Positions 1 to 8,162 of a stretch of DNA of 64,000 nt are shown piece after piece. Every line of letters starts with the position of its first letter. The first letter of the stretch is position 1. This stretch comes from Bacteroidota bacterium (GTDB lineage: Bacteria > Bacteroidota > Ignavibacteria > UBA10030 > UBA6906), in contig JAHBUR010000008.1 of assembly GCA_019637975.1 (NCBI GenBank), positions 1 through 64,000 of the forward strand. Reading direction: 5' to 3'. The translations under genes and the position numbers were made by a program. The notes under the pieces were generated by a model. That model was not told the origin of the DNA. It did not search any database and was given only the letters and a program-made list of their open reading frames with translations.

Positions 1-523
1 CCTGCATGAAATCCTGATGAAATGCCCGCGTGTCGTCGTTGTGTACATACCTGAGCGCGTAGTTGAGATTGTCCACCTCATCGCTTGAAGGTGATGCGGA
101 TGTAAAGACAAGCCGCCGTTGCAATTCTCCGGCTGTGTTGTCGGCAAAGAGCAGGAAGAGAACTTTGAAATTAATCTCAACCCAATCCTTTTCATAGAAC
201 CGGAGAAGCTGCTGTTGTTCAATTGTGGTCGGGGGCTTCATCAGAAAAGTTCCATCACCCAGAAATATCGCCGCAACGACCCGTCCGTCAACGGGTTTGC
301 ACAGGAAGATGCGCCCCCGCTGAAGATGGAAATGTCCGACATCGCGACTGAAGGTGAAATCGGCGACCTCGGCACTTTGGGATTCGTCCGGTTGAAGGCC
401 GATGAGTTGATCGTACAGCCTGTCGTACTCGGTCGGTTGGATTTGGGATGATTGAGCCGCCGATACAACATCGTTGCAGGCAAGCGACAAGAGTAGGATC
501 AGAAGTGTGCGCAGTATTGCCAT
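1..523 (-). CDS. Secreted M1-like metallopeptidase family protein, N-terminal part (runs off the window)
   Basis: The frame starts at the ATG whose complement ends at 523 and stays open to the window edge, so only about 174 N-terminal residues are present. A GGGAG Shine-Dalgarno lies just upstream. Residues 1-23 form a signal peptide (MAILRTLLILLLSLA then a Cys and AA). The following stretch contains FTFSRDVGHFHLQRGRIF, KPVDGRVVAAIFLGDGTF and PPTTIEQQQLLRFY. I recall this arrangement from N-terminal domains of large exported M1-type aminopeptidases. The catalytic HExxH region would lie outside the window, so peptidase activity is an inference. It could be a stand-alone protein with the same N-terminal fold. 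Confidence 0.55.
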   Translation of the reverse strand, partial: MAILRTLLILLLSLACNDVVSAAQSSQIQPTEYDRLYDQLIGLQPDESQSAEVADFTFSRDVGHFHLQRGRIFLCKPVDGRVVAAIFLGDGTFLMKPPTTIEQQQLLRFYEKDWVEINFKVLFLLFADNTAGELQRRLVFTSASPSSDEVDNLNYALRYVHNDDTRAFHQDFMQ

Positions 524-575
524 TGTGGTTCTCCCTTGAATCAGAAAGGTTGGCGGAATAAGTCAACTCACAACA

Positions 576-2039
576 TCATATCCTCCGTGTTTGCATCGCA
601 ATCTCATACAACCTCATATACTTCTTCGCCGAGGCATCCCACGACAGGTCGGCGTTCATGCCGTTCATCATCATCTGGTGCCAGACCGGCTTGTTCGTCC
701 GGTACATGGTCACTGCGCGCCAAACGGCATCGTTCAGCGCATAGCCCGCCGCGTCGTTGAAGGAAAAGCCGTTCCCTTCGTTGCTGCCGTACGATTGATA
801 CTCGTGCCAGTCGTGCACTGTGTCCGCAAGTCCGCCGGTTTTTCGGACGATGGGAATGGTGCCGTAGCGCAGACTGTACATCTGGTTCAAGCCGCACGGT
901 TCGTAGCGCGAGGGCATCAGGAACATATCGGCGGCGGCTTCGATCAGGTGGGCAAGCTCGTTGTTGAAACCGATGTAGGTCCAGACTTTATGCGGCAATG
1001 CGTGATGGATTGCCGAGAACATGCGTTCGTACCGCTCTTCTCCTGAGCCGAGAATCACCCATTGGGCGTCAAGTTCCATCAGACTGTTGAATGTTTCGGC
1101 GATCAGATCGAAGCCTTTTTGCGCCACGAGTCGTGACACAATCCCGATAAGAGGCCGGTCGGTGTCGTACGGCATGCCGACTTTTTCGAGAAGAAATTTC
1201 TTGTTGAGATATTTCCCGCCCAGATTTTCTTTCGAATAGTGGTGGGGAAGATGCGGATCGGTTTCAGGATTCCAGACGTCCGTGTCGATGCCGTTGAGCA
1301 CGCCGTGCAGATCTTCGCGACGCAGCACAAGGTAACCCTCCATTCCCGCGCCGTACTCCGGCGTGAGAATCTCGTGCGCGTAGGTGTCGCTCACTGTGCT
1401 GATGATTTCGGCGGAGAGGATTCCCCCCTTCATCATGGATACGCCGCCGAACATCTCCAGCGCGCTGAACCGGTCCGGCCGGATCTCCGCAATATCCATC
1501 ACCGACTTGCCGAACAATCCCTGGTACCCGATGTTGTGAATCGAATAAAGCGTCGCCGTGCCGTCGAACATTCTATCCCAACTGTAATTGTCTTTGAGAA
1601 GCAACGGCAGCAGGCCGGTTTGCCAGTCGTTGCAGTGAATAACGTCGGGCGCCCATTGCAGTCGCTGGAGTGTTTCGATGACAGCCTTCGAGAAGAGAAT
1701 GAACCTTGCATCTTCATCGAAGTCGTTCGTATAGATTCTCCCCCGATGAAAGAAATGCGGACAATCGATGAAATAGACCGGTACATCCGAGCCGGGAAGG
1801 TTCGCCCGCGATACGTGCACAGGCCAGGCAACACCCGCGACGCGTACCGGTATCTCGCCTATGGCGTACTCGTAATGCAAATCGTATTTCGTTTCGTCGA
1901 TGGTGTTGTATTTCGGAAGGAATACTTTGACGTCACAGCCGAGTTTGCGCAAATACTTGGGCAGCGCGCCGGTAACGTCCGCGAGTCCGCCCGCTTTGGC
2001 AAAAGGCACACATTCGGATGCGGCGATGGCGATGTTCAT
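576..2039 (-). CDS. glgA: Glycogen synthase (ADP-glucose type)
   Basis: Transfers glucose from ADP-glucose to the non-reducing end of an alpha-1,4-glucan (GT5, cytoplasmic). The N-terminus MNIAIAASECVPFAKAGGLA carries the KxGGL ADP-glucose loop. The C-terminal half has the GT-B signature SRYEPCGLNQMYSLRYGTIP followed by TGGLADTV. From the ATG at 2039 the protein has 487 residues, close to the usual 477-490. An upstream in-frame TTG at 2081 would add 14 residues unlike the family, so I prefer 2039, although no strong ribosome site is visible. No other glycogen gene adjoins it; a phosphohexomutase lies far away at 56240-57646. Confidence 0.93.
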   Translation of the reverse strand: MNIAIAASECVPFAKAGGLADVTGALPKYLRKLGCDVKVFLPKYNTIDETKYDLHYEYAIGEIPVRVAGVAWPVHVSRANLPGSDVPVYFIDCPHFFHRGRIYTNDFDEDARFILFSKAVIETLQRLQWAPDVIHCNDWQTGLLPLLLKDNYSWDRMFDGTATLYSIHNIGYQGLFGKSVMDIAEIRPDRFSALEMFGGVSMMKGGILSAEIISTVSDTYAHEILTPEYGAGMEGYLVLRREDLHGVLNGIDTDVWNPETDPHLPHHYSKENLGGKYLNKKFLLEKVGMPYDTDRPLIGIVSRLVAQKGFDLIAETFNSLMELDAQWVILGSGEERYERMFSAIHHALPHKVWTYIGFNNELAHLIEAAADMFLMPSRYEPCGLNQMYSLRYGTIPIVRKTGGLADTVHDWHEYQSYGSNEGNGFSFNDAAGYALNDAVWRAVTMYRTNKPVWHQMMMNGMNADLSWDASAKKYMRLYEIAMQTRRI

Positions 2040-2120
2040 GGCAACGACTGGGCAGTTGAATGATGGGTTGTTTGGGCTCAATATACTGACGGGGAGCAGA
2101 AAAGCAAACCGTCTACCGAC

Positions 2121-2390
2121 TCAGTTCTTCTTCCACCTCCTCAACTTCGGTATATACTCGTTCGCCATCGCGCCAGCTTTCTCCGCAGGTATGTTCATCT
2201 GCTTCGTCATGTAGTCAACGGAAAGTTGCATCATCCCTTCCATCGTCAAGTCGGGCGTTGTAAACGCGCCGTTCGCGTAGCAAATGTGGCAATACTCGCG
2301 AGTCGTCGAGCCGTCGACTTCTGTTCCGAGATTTCCAAATTGTTCCGAAAGAGGCATGCCGCAACTCTGGCACCGTAGTTTATCATCCAT
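2121..2390 (-). CDS. Small zinc-ribbon protein
   Basis: An 89-residue protein with a zinc-binding pattern: CQSCGMPL near residue 8 and YCHICYANGAF near residue 34, giving a CxxC...CxxC knuckle. This matches the putative zinc ribbon family (zf-ribbon_2 type), whose members often carry the phrase CGMPL. The C-terminal half is helical and charged (MEGMMQLSVDYMTKQM to RRWKKN). The cellular role of the family is unknown to me. A good AAGGAG ribosome site precedes the ATG, and a plausible sigma70-type promoter lies just upstream, divergent from the foldase operon. Confidence 0.75.
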   Translation of the reverse strand: MDDKLRCQSCGMPLSEQFGNLGTEVDGSTTREYCHICYANGAFTTPDLTMEGMMQLSVDYMTKQMNIPAEKAGAMANEYIPKLRRWKKN

Positions 2391-2408
2391 TCCAATCTCC
2401 TTCTCTCA

Positions 2409-2438
2409 TTAATAAGAATATTCCACAATCGGGTTCAA
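2409..2438 (-). promoter_or_regulatory. Putative promoter of the zinc-ribbon gene
   Basis: On the minus strand TTGAAC (2438-2433) and TATTAA (2414-2409) are separated by 18 bp, and the AAGGAG ribosome site and ATG at 2390 follow. Assigned by eye. Bacteroidota-type organisms may use a different -7/-33 consensus, so this is tentative. Confidence 0.35.
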
Positions 2439-2486
2439 TCTACCGGATTAGCTCTCCACTCGCAACCCGAAACAGGCCAAAATTCC

Positions 2487-2515
2487 TTGAAACTCACCCC
2501 TCTTTTCGTTACCAT
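2487..2515 (+). promoter_or_regulatory. Putative promoter of the foldase operon
   Basis: TTGAAA (2487-2492) and TACCAT (2510-2515) are separated by 17 bp, about 60 bp before the start of the first parvulin lipoprotein gene. The spacing fits a sigma70-type promoter. It is divergent from the putative promoter at 2409-2438. Assigned by eye only. Confidence 0.4.
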
Positions 2516-2576
2516 AGTAAGCCTAAAACCATCAGAAGTCCTTTCATTTTCAACTAATTACGGAGTTTCAGTGGCT

Positions 2577-4928
2577 ATGCATTTCTTCAACAAGCTCGCA
2601 CTTGTGGGCTGTGTCGTGATTGGTGCAGTTGTGCTGTTCGGATGCTCACCAAAACCGGGGGAACTTGTTGTCGCAAAAGTGGGCAACAAACCGATCTTAC
2701 TCAAAGAATACGAAGAACTGTACTTGAAGAGCAGCGGCAGTGTAGATCAGGCCTCGGCGTCAACCCAGGAGGAGCGTGAGAAGTTTCTGGATTTGATGAC
2801 GAAATTCAAACTGAAGCTTGCCGACGCGTATGATCAGGGGCTGGACAAGCAGCCTGAGATTCGCAGCGAAATCAACCAGTACAAGGGAAGCCTCGTCGCA
2901 TCGTACCTCACTGAGAGGGAAGTCACCGCCCCGGGAATCAAAAAACTGCACGAAGCCCGGCAAACGGAAGTCCGTGCCAGCCACATCCTCCTCTCGCTCG
3001 CCCCCGGCGCAGCGCCGAGCGATTCGGAAGCGGTATTCAAGAAAGCGTACGAACTTATCGGTCTGCTGAATACCGGAGCGTCGTTCGAATCGCTTGCCGT
3101 TGCGCATTCCAACGACCCGTCGGTGCACCAGAACAAGGGCGATCTCTATTTCTTTACCGCAGGCCGGATGGTTCCCGAGTTTGAAGAAGCGGCGTTTGCA
3201 CTGAAGACGGGCGAGTTGACGCAAAAGCCGGTGCGCACGCAATACGGCGTACATATCATCAAGTGCACGGGACGCCAGCCGGCGTCGGGAGAAATCAAAG
3301 CAAGCCACATTATGATCCGGTTTCACAGCCAGGAACCTTCTCCCGAAGACACGCTCGAAGCATACAAGAAGATCAGCCAGATTCGTGACAGCCTGCTTGC
3401 AAAGTTCGATTTTGCCGAACTTGCAACACGCAACTCGGAAGACCCCGGTTCCGCCCCCCGCGGCGGCGACCTCGGATGGTTCGGCCGCGCCCGATGGATC
3501 CAGCCGTTCGACGAAGAGGCATTCAAACTGAAGCCGGGCGAAATTTCGGGAATCGTCCGCACGATCTACGGATATCATCTCATTAAATCCTACGAGACAC
3601 GACAGACAAAGCCGTACGCCGAGGCGAAAAAGGAACTGCAGCAAGTATATCAGCAAACGCGTTTCCAGCAGGACTACCAGAAGTTCCTGGGCAAGCTGAA
3701 GGCGGAAACACAATTCAGTATGGATGAAACCGCGCTAAACCTGTTCGTTGTGTCGTTTGATTCACTCAAGACAACACGCGACAGCGCCTGGTACAGCACG
3801 CTTGAGCCGGAATTAGGCAAGCGGCCTCTCATCCGCTTCGGCCAACGTACGGTTTCGTGCGACAGTATCGTTTCGATCATGATTCTGCGGCCCGATATGA
3901 CGAGCGTGCCCCTGAATTCCCATTCGTTGCGCCAACAAGTCGAGAAGATCGCGGAACAGCTTGTGTTTCAGGTAAAGGGCGAAACCATCGAACAGACATA
4001 TCCGGAGTTCGCCTCCATCATGAAAGAATACACGGACGGCATTCTGTTGTATCAGATTGAGCAGGACAGGGTTTGGGGAAAGGTTGCGGTGAACGACACG
4101 GTTCTTCAGAGTTATTTCAACGCCAACCGCGATAACTTCGTGTGGCCCGATCGCGTTGACTTCACCTCCGTCTCAACGTACAGCGACTCGCTCGCCAATC
4201 TGATTCATGAAAAGCTGAAAGCCGGAAAAACGCTCGAGCAAATATTTGCCGAAGACTCCGCACGAATGAAGATGCCGACTTCCTTCAGAGTGGCGTTTGC
4301 AAAAGGATCGGCAGCCCTTACTCCGTCTGCACTCAAGACTCTGGTTGCTGTGGCCGCCGAACTCAAGAACGACGCCGTGCTGACCCTCTCCCTTGCCGCG
4401 CAGCCGGATACATCAAAACGAAAGGCGCAGGAGGAGAGACTTGCCAATCAACGTCTCGATGCAGTCAAGAACCAATTCACGAGAAAGCTGGGCGTTGATC
4501 CGGAACGGATCCAGACCTGGGTACGGCCGTTGGCTGATCATATTACCGACCCCGCCGACAGAAACCGTGCACTGACAACAGTCAGCATCGACATCATCAA
4601 CCGCCGCCCGTGGATTGTCGGTGGAATTGATCATCAGGTTCAGGCGGTACGGACGGATGAGCGGACAATGAAGGCGGATTCTCTTGCAGAAGGCGCTTAC
4701 TCCGGGCCGTTCAGCTATCGCGGAAACTTCACCATCGTCCGCTTGAACAAGAAAGAACCCGCCCGGCAGAAAACGTATGAAGAGGCCGGCACGGAAGTGT
4801 CGAGTTCGTTCCAGGAATATGAATCGAAGCGTTTGGAGAAAGAATGGCTTGACGGACTTCGCAGAAAATATCCCGTTGTCGAACATAAAGAGGCATTGCA
4901 GAACGCGTTTGCCCGGGTCCAACCATAG
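2577..4928 (+). CDS. Lipoprotein peptidyl-prolyl isomerase with two parvulin domains and an embedded OmpA-like segment
   Basis: A periplasmic foldase candidate of 783 residues from the ATG at 2577; an in-frame GTG at 2571 is also possible, with CGGAG at 2561. The signal peptide ends in the lipobox VLFGC, so it is probably lipid-anchored. Two parvulin domains follow, each starting with ASHI: about residues 134-231 (ending YGVHIIK) and 242-341 (with GGDLGWFGR and YGYHLIK). Further on, about residues 565-675, FRVAFAKGSAALTPSAL, the phrase LANQRLDAVKNQF and RNRALTTVSI resemble an OmpA-like peptidoglycan-binding domain. A helical C-terminus follows. It is first in a three-gene foldase cluster, with 7 bp to the next gene. 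The OmpA-like call is by eye. Confidence 0.85.
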   Translation: MHFFNKLALVGCVVIGAVVLFGCSPKPGELVVAKVGNKPILLKEYEELYLKSSGSVDQASASTQEEREKFLDLMTKFKLKLADAYDQGLDKQPEIRSEINQYKGSLVASYLTEREVTAPGIKKLHEARQTEVRASHILLSLAPGAAPSDSEAVFKKAYELIGLLNTGASFESLAVAHSNDPSVHQNKGDLYFFTAGRMVPEFEEAAFALKTGELTQKPVRTQYGVHIIKCTGRQPASGEIKASHIMIRFHSQEPSPEDTLEAYKKISQIRDSLLAKFDFAELATRNSEDPGSAPRGGDLGWFGRARWIQPFDEEAFKLKPGEISGIVRTIYGYHLIKSYETRQTKPYAEAKKELQQVYQQTRFQQDYQKFLGKLKAETQFSMDETALNLFVVSFDSLKTTRDSAWYSTLEPELGKRPLIRFGQRTVSCDSIVSIMILRPDMTSVPLNSHSLRQQVEKIAEQLVFQVKGETIEQTYPEFASIMKEYTDGILLYQIEQDRVWGKVAVNDTVLQSYFNANRDNFVWPDRVDFTSVSTYSDSLANLIHEKLKAGKTLEQIFAEDSARMKMPTSFRVAFAKGSAALTPSALKTLVAVAAELKNDAVLTLSLAAQPDTSKRKAQEERLANQRLDAVKNQFTRKLGVDPERIQTWVRPLADHITDPADRNRALTTVSIDIINRRPWIVGGIDHQVQAVRTDERTMKADSLAEGAYSGPFSYRGNFTIVRLNKKEPARQKTYEEAGTEVSSSFQEYESKRLEKEWLDGLRRKYPVVEHKEALQNAFARVQP

Positions 4929-4935
4929 TGTTGCC

Positions 4936-5769
4936 ATGCTGTTGCTCGCCACTGTGTTCGTTTCCTGCTCGGAACAGCGGCCCGTTGATGAGTATGTTGC
5001 CCGCGTCGGACAGGCGACGCTGACGCAGAAGAACGTTGAGGAGAATGCCGGCGGGCAACCGGAACATCTCGTGCGGCAGTACGTCAGCAACTGGGTGATG
5101 TCGGAGATTCTCTTTCAGGAGGCGCAGCGGAGAGGGTTCGCCACATCGGAGGCGGTGATGCGGCAGGCCGGGGAGGCAAAGAGGCAGTTTGCCATTACTG
5201 CCTATCTCGAGCAGGAGGTTTACAGCGACGAACCGTCGGCAATTCGCGACAGCGATCTGCAACACGAGTTCACCTCCAACGCCGAATCGTACCGTCTGCC
5301 CAACGACGTTGTCAAGATGAGCTTTGCCGTCTTCGACGAGCGGGATGAAGCAAACGCATTCAGATCCAAAGTTCTTCGCGGCGCGCGATGGGAGGACGCA
5401 GTACAATCGGTCCGCAGCGACGAGGGGCAAAGCCGCCATCTGCTCCGTGTCGCCACCGGCGAGTACTTTACCCAGGCAGTCCTGTACCCCGAGGAACTCT
5501 GGAAGATTGCCCGTGCGTTGAGTAAAGAAGATATCTCGTACGTCGTGCGGACGAATGCGGGGTATTGCGTTGCTGTTGTCCATGATGTAAAACGGCAGGG
5601 CGAATTGCCCCAGTTTGACTATGTGAAAGAAGAAATCCGGCAGCGGCTCGCCATGAAACGGCGGAACGAGAAGTACGCAAAACTGCTGGACCAACTGCGC
5701 GCAAAGTATGAGGTCGATGTCCGGCTCGCAGCCGGCGATACAACAAGAGGAAACGTCAATGAAGAATGA
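4936..5769 (+). CDS. Degenerate parvulin/SurA-like lipoprotein
   Basis: A 277-residue protein between two clear foldases. I chose the ATG at 4936 because it gives MLLLATVFVSC, a short hydrophobic leader with a lipobox-like FVSC; the usual basic N-terminal residues are missing, so a start inside the upstream gene cannot be excluded. Residues 17-100 look like a SurA N-terminal helical domain (GGQPEHLVRQYVSNWVMSEI, then ILFQEAQRRG). The middle, about 120-225, has a parvulin-like length and order but lacks the usual SHIL and GGDLG motifs. It may be a chaperone without isomerase activity (inference). It overlaps surA by 11 bp, suggesting translational coupling. Confidence 0.7.
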   Translation: MLLLATVFVSCSEQRPVDEYVARVGQATLTQKNVEENAGGQPEHLVRQYVSNWVMSEILFQEAQRRGFATSEAVMRQAGEAKRQFAITAYLEQEVYSDEPSAIRDSDLQHEFTSNAESYRLPNDVVKMSFAVFDERDEANAFRSKVLRGARWEDAVQSVRSDEGQSRHLLRVATGEYFTQAVLYPEELWKIARALSKEDISYVVRTNAGYCVAVVHDVKRQGELPQFDYVKEEIRQRLAMKRRNEKYAKLLDQLRAKYEVDVRLAAGDTTRGNVNEE

Positions 5770-7054
5770 TGGGAAGAGGAATGTGATTATGAAAACGTGG
5801 TTGCCGGTTCTGTTTCTTGCATGCTTGGTGGCTGTTGCAGAGGCGCAGGTACTGGACCGCATCGTTGCCGTTATCGACAAGGAAATGATTCTTGAATCCG
5901 AGTTGAACGCCCAAACCCAGTTCTTCATTACCACCAACAAACTCGACCCCAATACGCCCGGATTACGTGAGCAAGTTCTCCAATCCATGATCAACGAAAA
6001 GCTGATTCTGGCCAAAGCGATTGAAGACAGCGTGACAGTCTCGGAAGACGAAGTCACACAACAACTTGACGCCATTGTGCGGCAGCGCGTACAGGCGGCG
6101 GGTTCGGAGCAACGTCTGGAAGAACTGTACGGCATGCCCATTTCCCGCATCAAGCGCGAATATCGGGATGAGATGAAAAAGAACCTCCTCTCCCAACGGT
6201 TGCAGCAGCAACGATTCGGCGGCTCGCAAATCAGCCGTCTCGAAGTGGAGGAATTCTTCCGCACGTACCAGGATAGTTTGGGGGAAGTGCCCGAGGAAGT
6301 GGAACTGGCGCATATTTTCGTGCGCCCGAAGTTCGGCGAGACGGAGAAGGCGGAATCATACGGAAAAATGAAATTGCTGCTCGACAGCATCAAGGCGGGA
6401 GTTCCGTTCGAAGATCTTGCGCGGCGGCATTCGCAGGATCCCGGTTCCGCGGCGCAGGGGGGAGAATTGGGGTTTGTCCGCCGCGGCTTGTTTGTGAAGG
6501 ATTTTGAAACTGCTGTGTTTTCTCTGAAAGAGCAGGAAGTGTCGGGAATTGTCGAAACGGAATTCGGCCTCCACATCATCCAGTTGTTGGAACGGCGAGG
6601 CGACGCGGTTCATGCGCGCCACATTCTGATGCGCATCGAGCGAACCGAAGCGAGCGACGATTCGGCGAAGGCATATCTCAACGGCCTGCGCACACGGATT
6701 CTTGCCGGCGAGAGCTTTGCCGAGATCGCAAGAAAATTCTCGGAAGACAAAGAAACGGCAAGCATCGGCGGAAACCTCGGCACGTTCGAGCTTGAGCAAC
6801 TCCCGAAAGAACTCTATCCCGTTGTCTCACCGTTGAAGAGCGGCGAGATCAGCGAGCCGGTACGGATTCCCGTCGGTACGCAGTACGGCTACAGCATTGT
6901 GTGGGTACGGGAACGAACCCCCGAACACAAAGCCAACCTCGATCAGGACTACAAGCGCATCGAGATTGTTGCAAGCAACTACAAGCGGCAGAAGGATTAC
7001 GCCGCATGGCTCGAGTCGTTGCGCAAGAGTATTTATTGGGAGTCGCGGTTGTAA
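5759..7054 (+). CDS. surA: SurA-type periplasmic chaperone and peptidyl-prolyl isomerase
   Basis: SurA escorts outer-membrane proteins through the periplasm. The 431-residue product has a signal peptide ending at AEAQ, a SurA N-terminal domain (VLDRIVAVIDKEMILESEL, residues about 27-170) and two parvulin domains. These start at ELAHIFVRP (about 181, with GGELGFVRRG and GLHIIQ) and at HARHILMRI (about 284, with GGNLGTF). The start is fixed by an AGAGG site before the ATG at 5759, which overlaps the previous gene. The length is near E. coli SurA (428). It is probably co-transcribed with the two preceding foldase lipoproteins, so all three likely act in outer-membrane biogenesis. Confidence 0.9.
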   Translation: MKNDGKRNVIMKTWLPVLFLACLVAVAEAQVLDRIVAVIDKEMILESELNAQTQFFITTNKLDPNTPGLREQVLQSMINEKLILAKAIEDSVTVSEDEVTQQLDAIVRQRVQAAGSEQRLEELYGMPISRIKREYRDEMKKNLLSQRLQQQRFGGSQISRLEVEEFFRTYQDSLGEVPEEVELAHIFVRPKFGETEKAESYGKMKLLLDSIKAGVPFEDLARRHSQDPGSAAQGGELGFVRRGLFVKDFETAVFSLKEQEVSGIVETEFGLHIIQLLERRGDAVHARHILMRIERTEASDDSAKAYLNGLRTRILAGESFAEIARKFSEDKETASIGGNLGTFELEQLPKELYPVVSPLKSGEISEPVRIPVGTQYGYSIVWVRERTPEHKANLDQDYKRIEIVASNYKRQKDYAAWLESLRKSIYWESRL

Positions 7055-7092
7055 AGGACATTATCAGAAACAAGGAAGCGGGGAATACGACT

Positions 7093-8100
7093 TTGGCTAA
7101 TATATCGCCGGTGAAGCAAGTCAATGATGTTGATGCAGCAAAACAGTTACAGCAATCCTACGACGCCCTCCGCAAAGAAATCGCCAAGGTTATCGTCGGG
7201 CAGGATAAGATTGTCGAGCAGTTGCTGATTTCCCTGCTCGCCCGCGGGCACTGCCTGCTCGTCGGCGTGCCGGGTCTTGCCAAAACGCTTCTCATCCGGA
7301 CGTTGGCGCAGGTTCTCGATCTCTCGTTCAACCGCATCCAATTCACTCCCGACCTGATGCCGAGCGACATCACCGGCACGGAAATCATCGAAGAGAACAC
7401 CTCAACAGGCGGCAAGACGTTCAAGTTCATCCAGGGGCCGGTGTTCGCCAACATCGTCCTCGCCGACGAAATCAACCGCACGCCTCCGAAAACACAGGCG
7501 GCGTTGCTCGAAGCGATGCAGGAACACCGCGTAACGGCGGCGGGCAAAACCTACACGCTGCAGGAGCCGTTCTTCGTTCTCGCAACACAAAACCCCATCG
7601 AACAGGAAGGAACATATCCCCTCCCCGAAGCGCAACTCGACCGGTTCATGTTCAATCTGTGGCTCGATTATCCGTCGCAGAACGAGGAAGTACAGATCGT
7701 GAAAACCACCACCAGCCAGGCAACGGCAACATTGAACCACGTGTTGTCGGGAGCCGAAATTTCCGCGTATCAAGATTTGGTGAGAAGAGTGCCGGTTGCG
7801 GACAACGTGATCGAATTTGCCGTGCGGCTTGCAACGCGAACACGCCCGAAAACAGATGACGCGCCGAAGTTTATCAAGGATTGGCTCAGTTGGGGCGCGG
7901 GGCCGAGGGCGTCGCAATACATGATCCTCGGAGCAAAAACACGCGCCATTATTGCGGGCAAACACACACCGGATATCGACGACGTGCGGGCGATGGCGGC
8001 GCCGGTGCTGCGTCATCGCATTGTCCCGAACTTCAACGCGGAAGCCGACGGCGTCTCGACCATTGATATCGTCGAACGGCTCGTCAACGAAACACCTTAA
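7093..8100 (+). CDS. MoxR-family AAA+ ATPase
   Basis: A cytoplasmic AAA+ chaperone usually paired with VWA-domain partners. Walker A is GVPGLAKT (residue about 58), Walker B is VLADEINRTPPKTQAALLEAM (about 122), and sensor-like ATQNPIEQEGTYPLPEAQLD follows, all typical of MoxR. No ATG fits the frame between the surA stop and the conserved region. I chose TTG at 7093, which has GCGGGG 9 bp upstream and gives 335 residues. A GTG at 7111 is an alternative, and an ATG inside surA would need a 48-bp overlap. The gene downstream encodes a VWA membrane protein; the DUF58 gene that usually sits between such genes is missing here. Confidence 0.9.
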   Translation: MANISPVKQVNDVDAAKQLQQSYDALRKEIAKVIVGQDKIVEQLLISLLARGHCLLVGVPGLAKTLLIRTLAQVLDLSFNRIQFTPDLMPSDITGTEIIEENTSTGGKTFKFIQGPVFANIVLADEINRTPPKTQAALLEAMQEHRVTAAGKTYTLQEPFFVLATQNPIEQEGTYPLPEAQLDRFMFNLWLDYPSQNEEVQIVKTTTSQATATLNHVLSGAEISAYQDLVRRVPVADNVIEFAVRLATRTRPKTDDAPKFIKDWLSWGAGPRASQYMILGAKTRAIIAGKHTPDIDDVRAMAAPVLRHRIVPNFNAEADGVSTIDIVERLVNETP

Positions 8101-8104
8101 TCAA

Positions 8105-8160
8105 CGATTACCGGTTACGGATTACAGACGTTTCCGTAATCCAGAATCAGTAATCCGACA
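8105..8160. repeat. Degenerate 7-bp-phased repeat with dyad symmetry
   Basis: The gap between moxR and the VWA gene can be cut into eight consecutive heptads: CGATTAC, CGGTTAC, GGATTAC, AGACGTT, TCCGTAA, TCCAGAA, TCAGTAA, TCCGACA. The left three share TTAC at the end. The right ones share TC..TAA, which is the reverse complement, so the tract can fold (GGATTAC with GTAATCC). No run of T follows, so it does not look like a terminator. Other 7-bp-phased tracts lie at 29169-29189, 35332-35359 and 40414-40441. Confidence 0.7.
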
Positions 8161-8162
8161 TC

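Noticed and set aside
4729-6579. A 616-residue open frame on the minus strand
   Set aside because: It lies opposite two foldase genes with recognisable domains, and is rich in Ser, Arg and Cys with no motif.
8105-8160. CRISPR-like array
   Set aside because: Units are 7 bp, degenerate and without spacers; no cas genes in the window.
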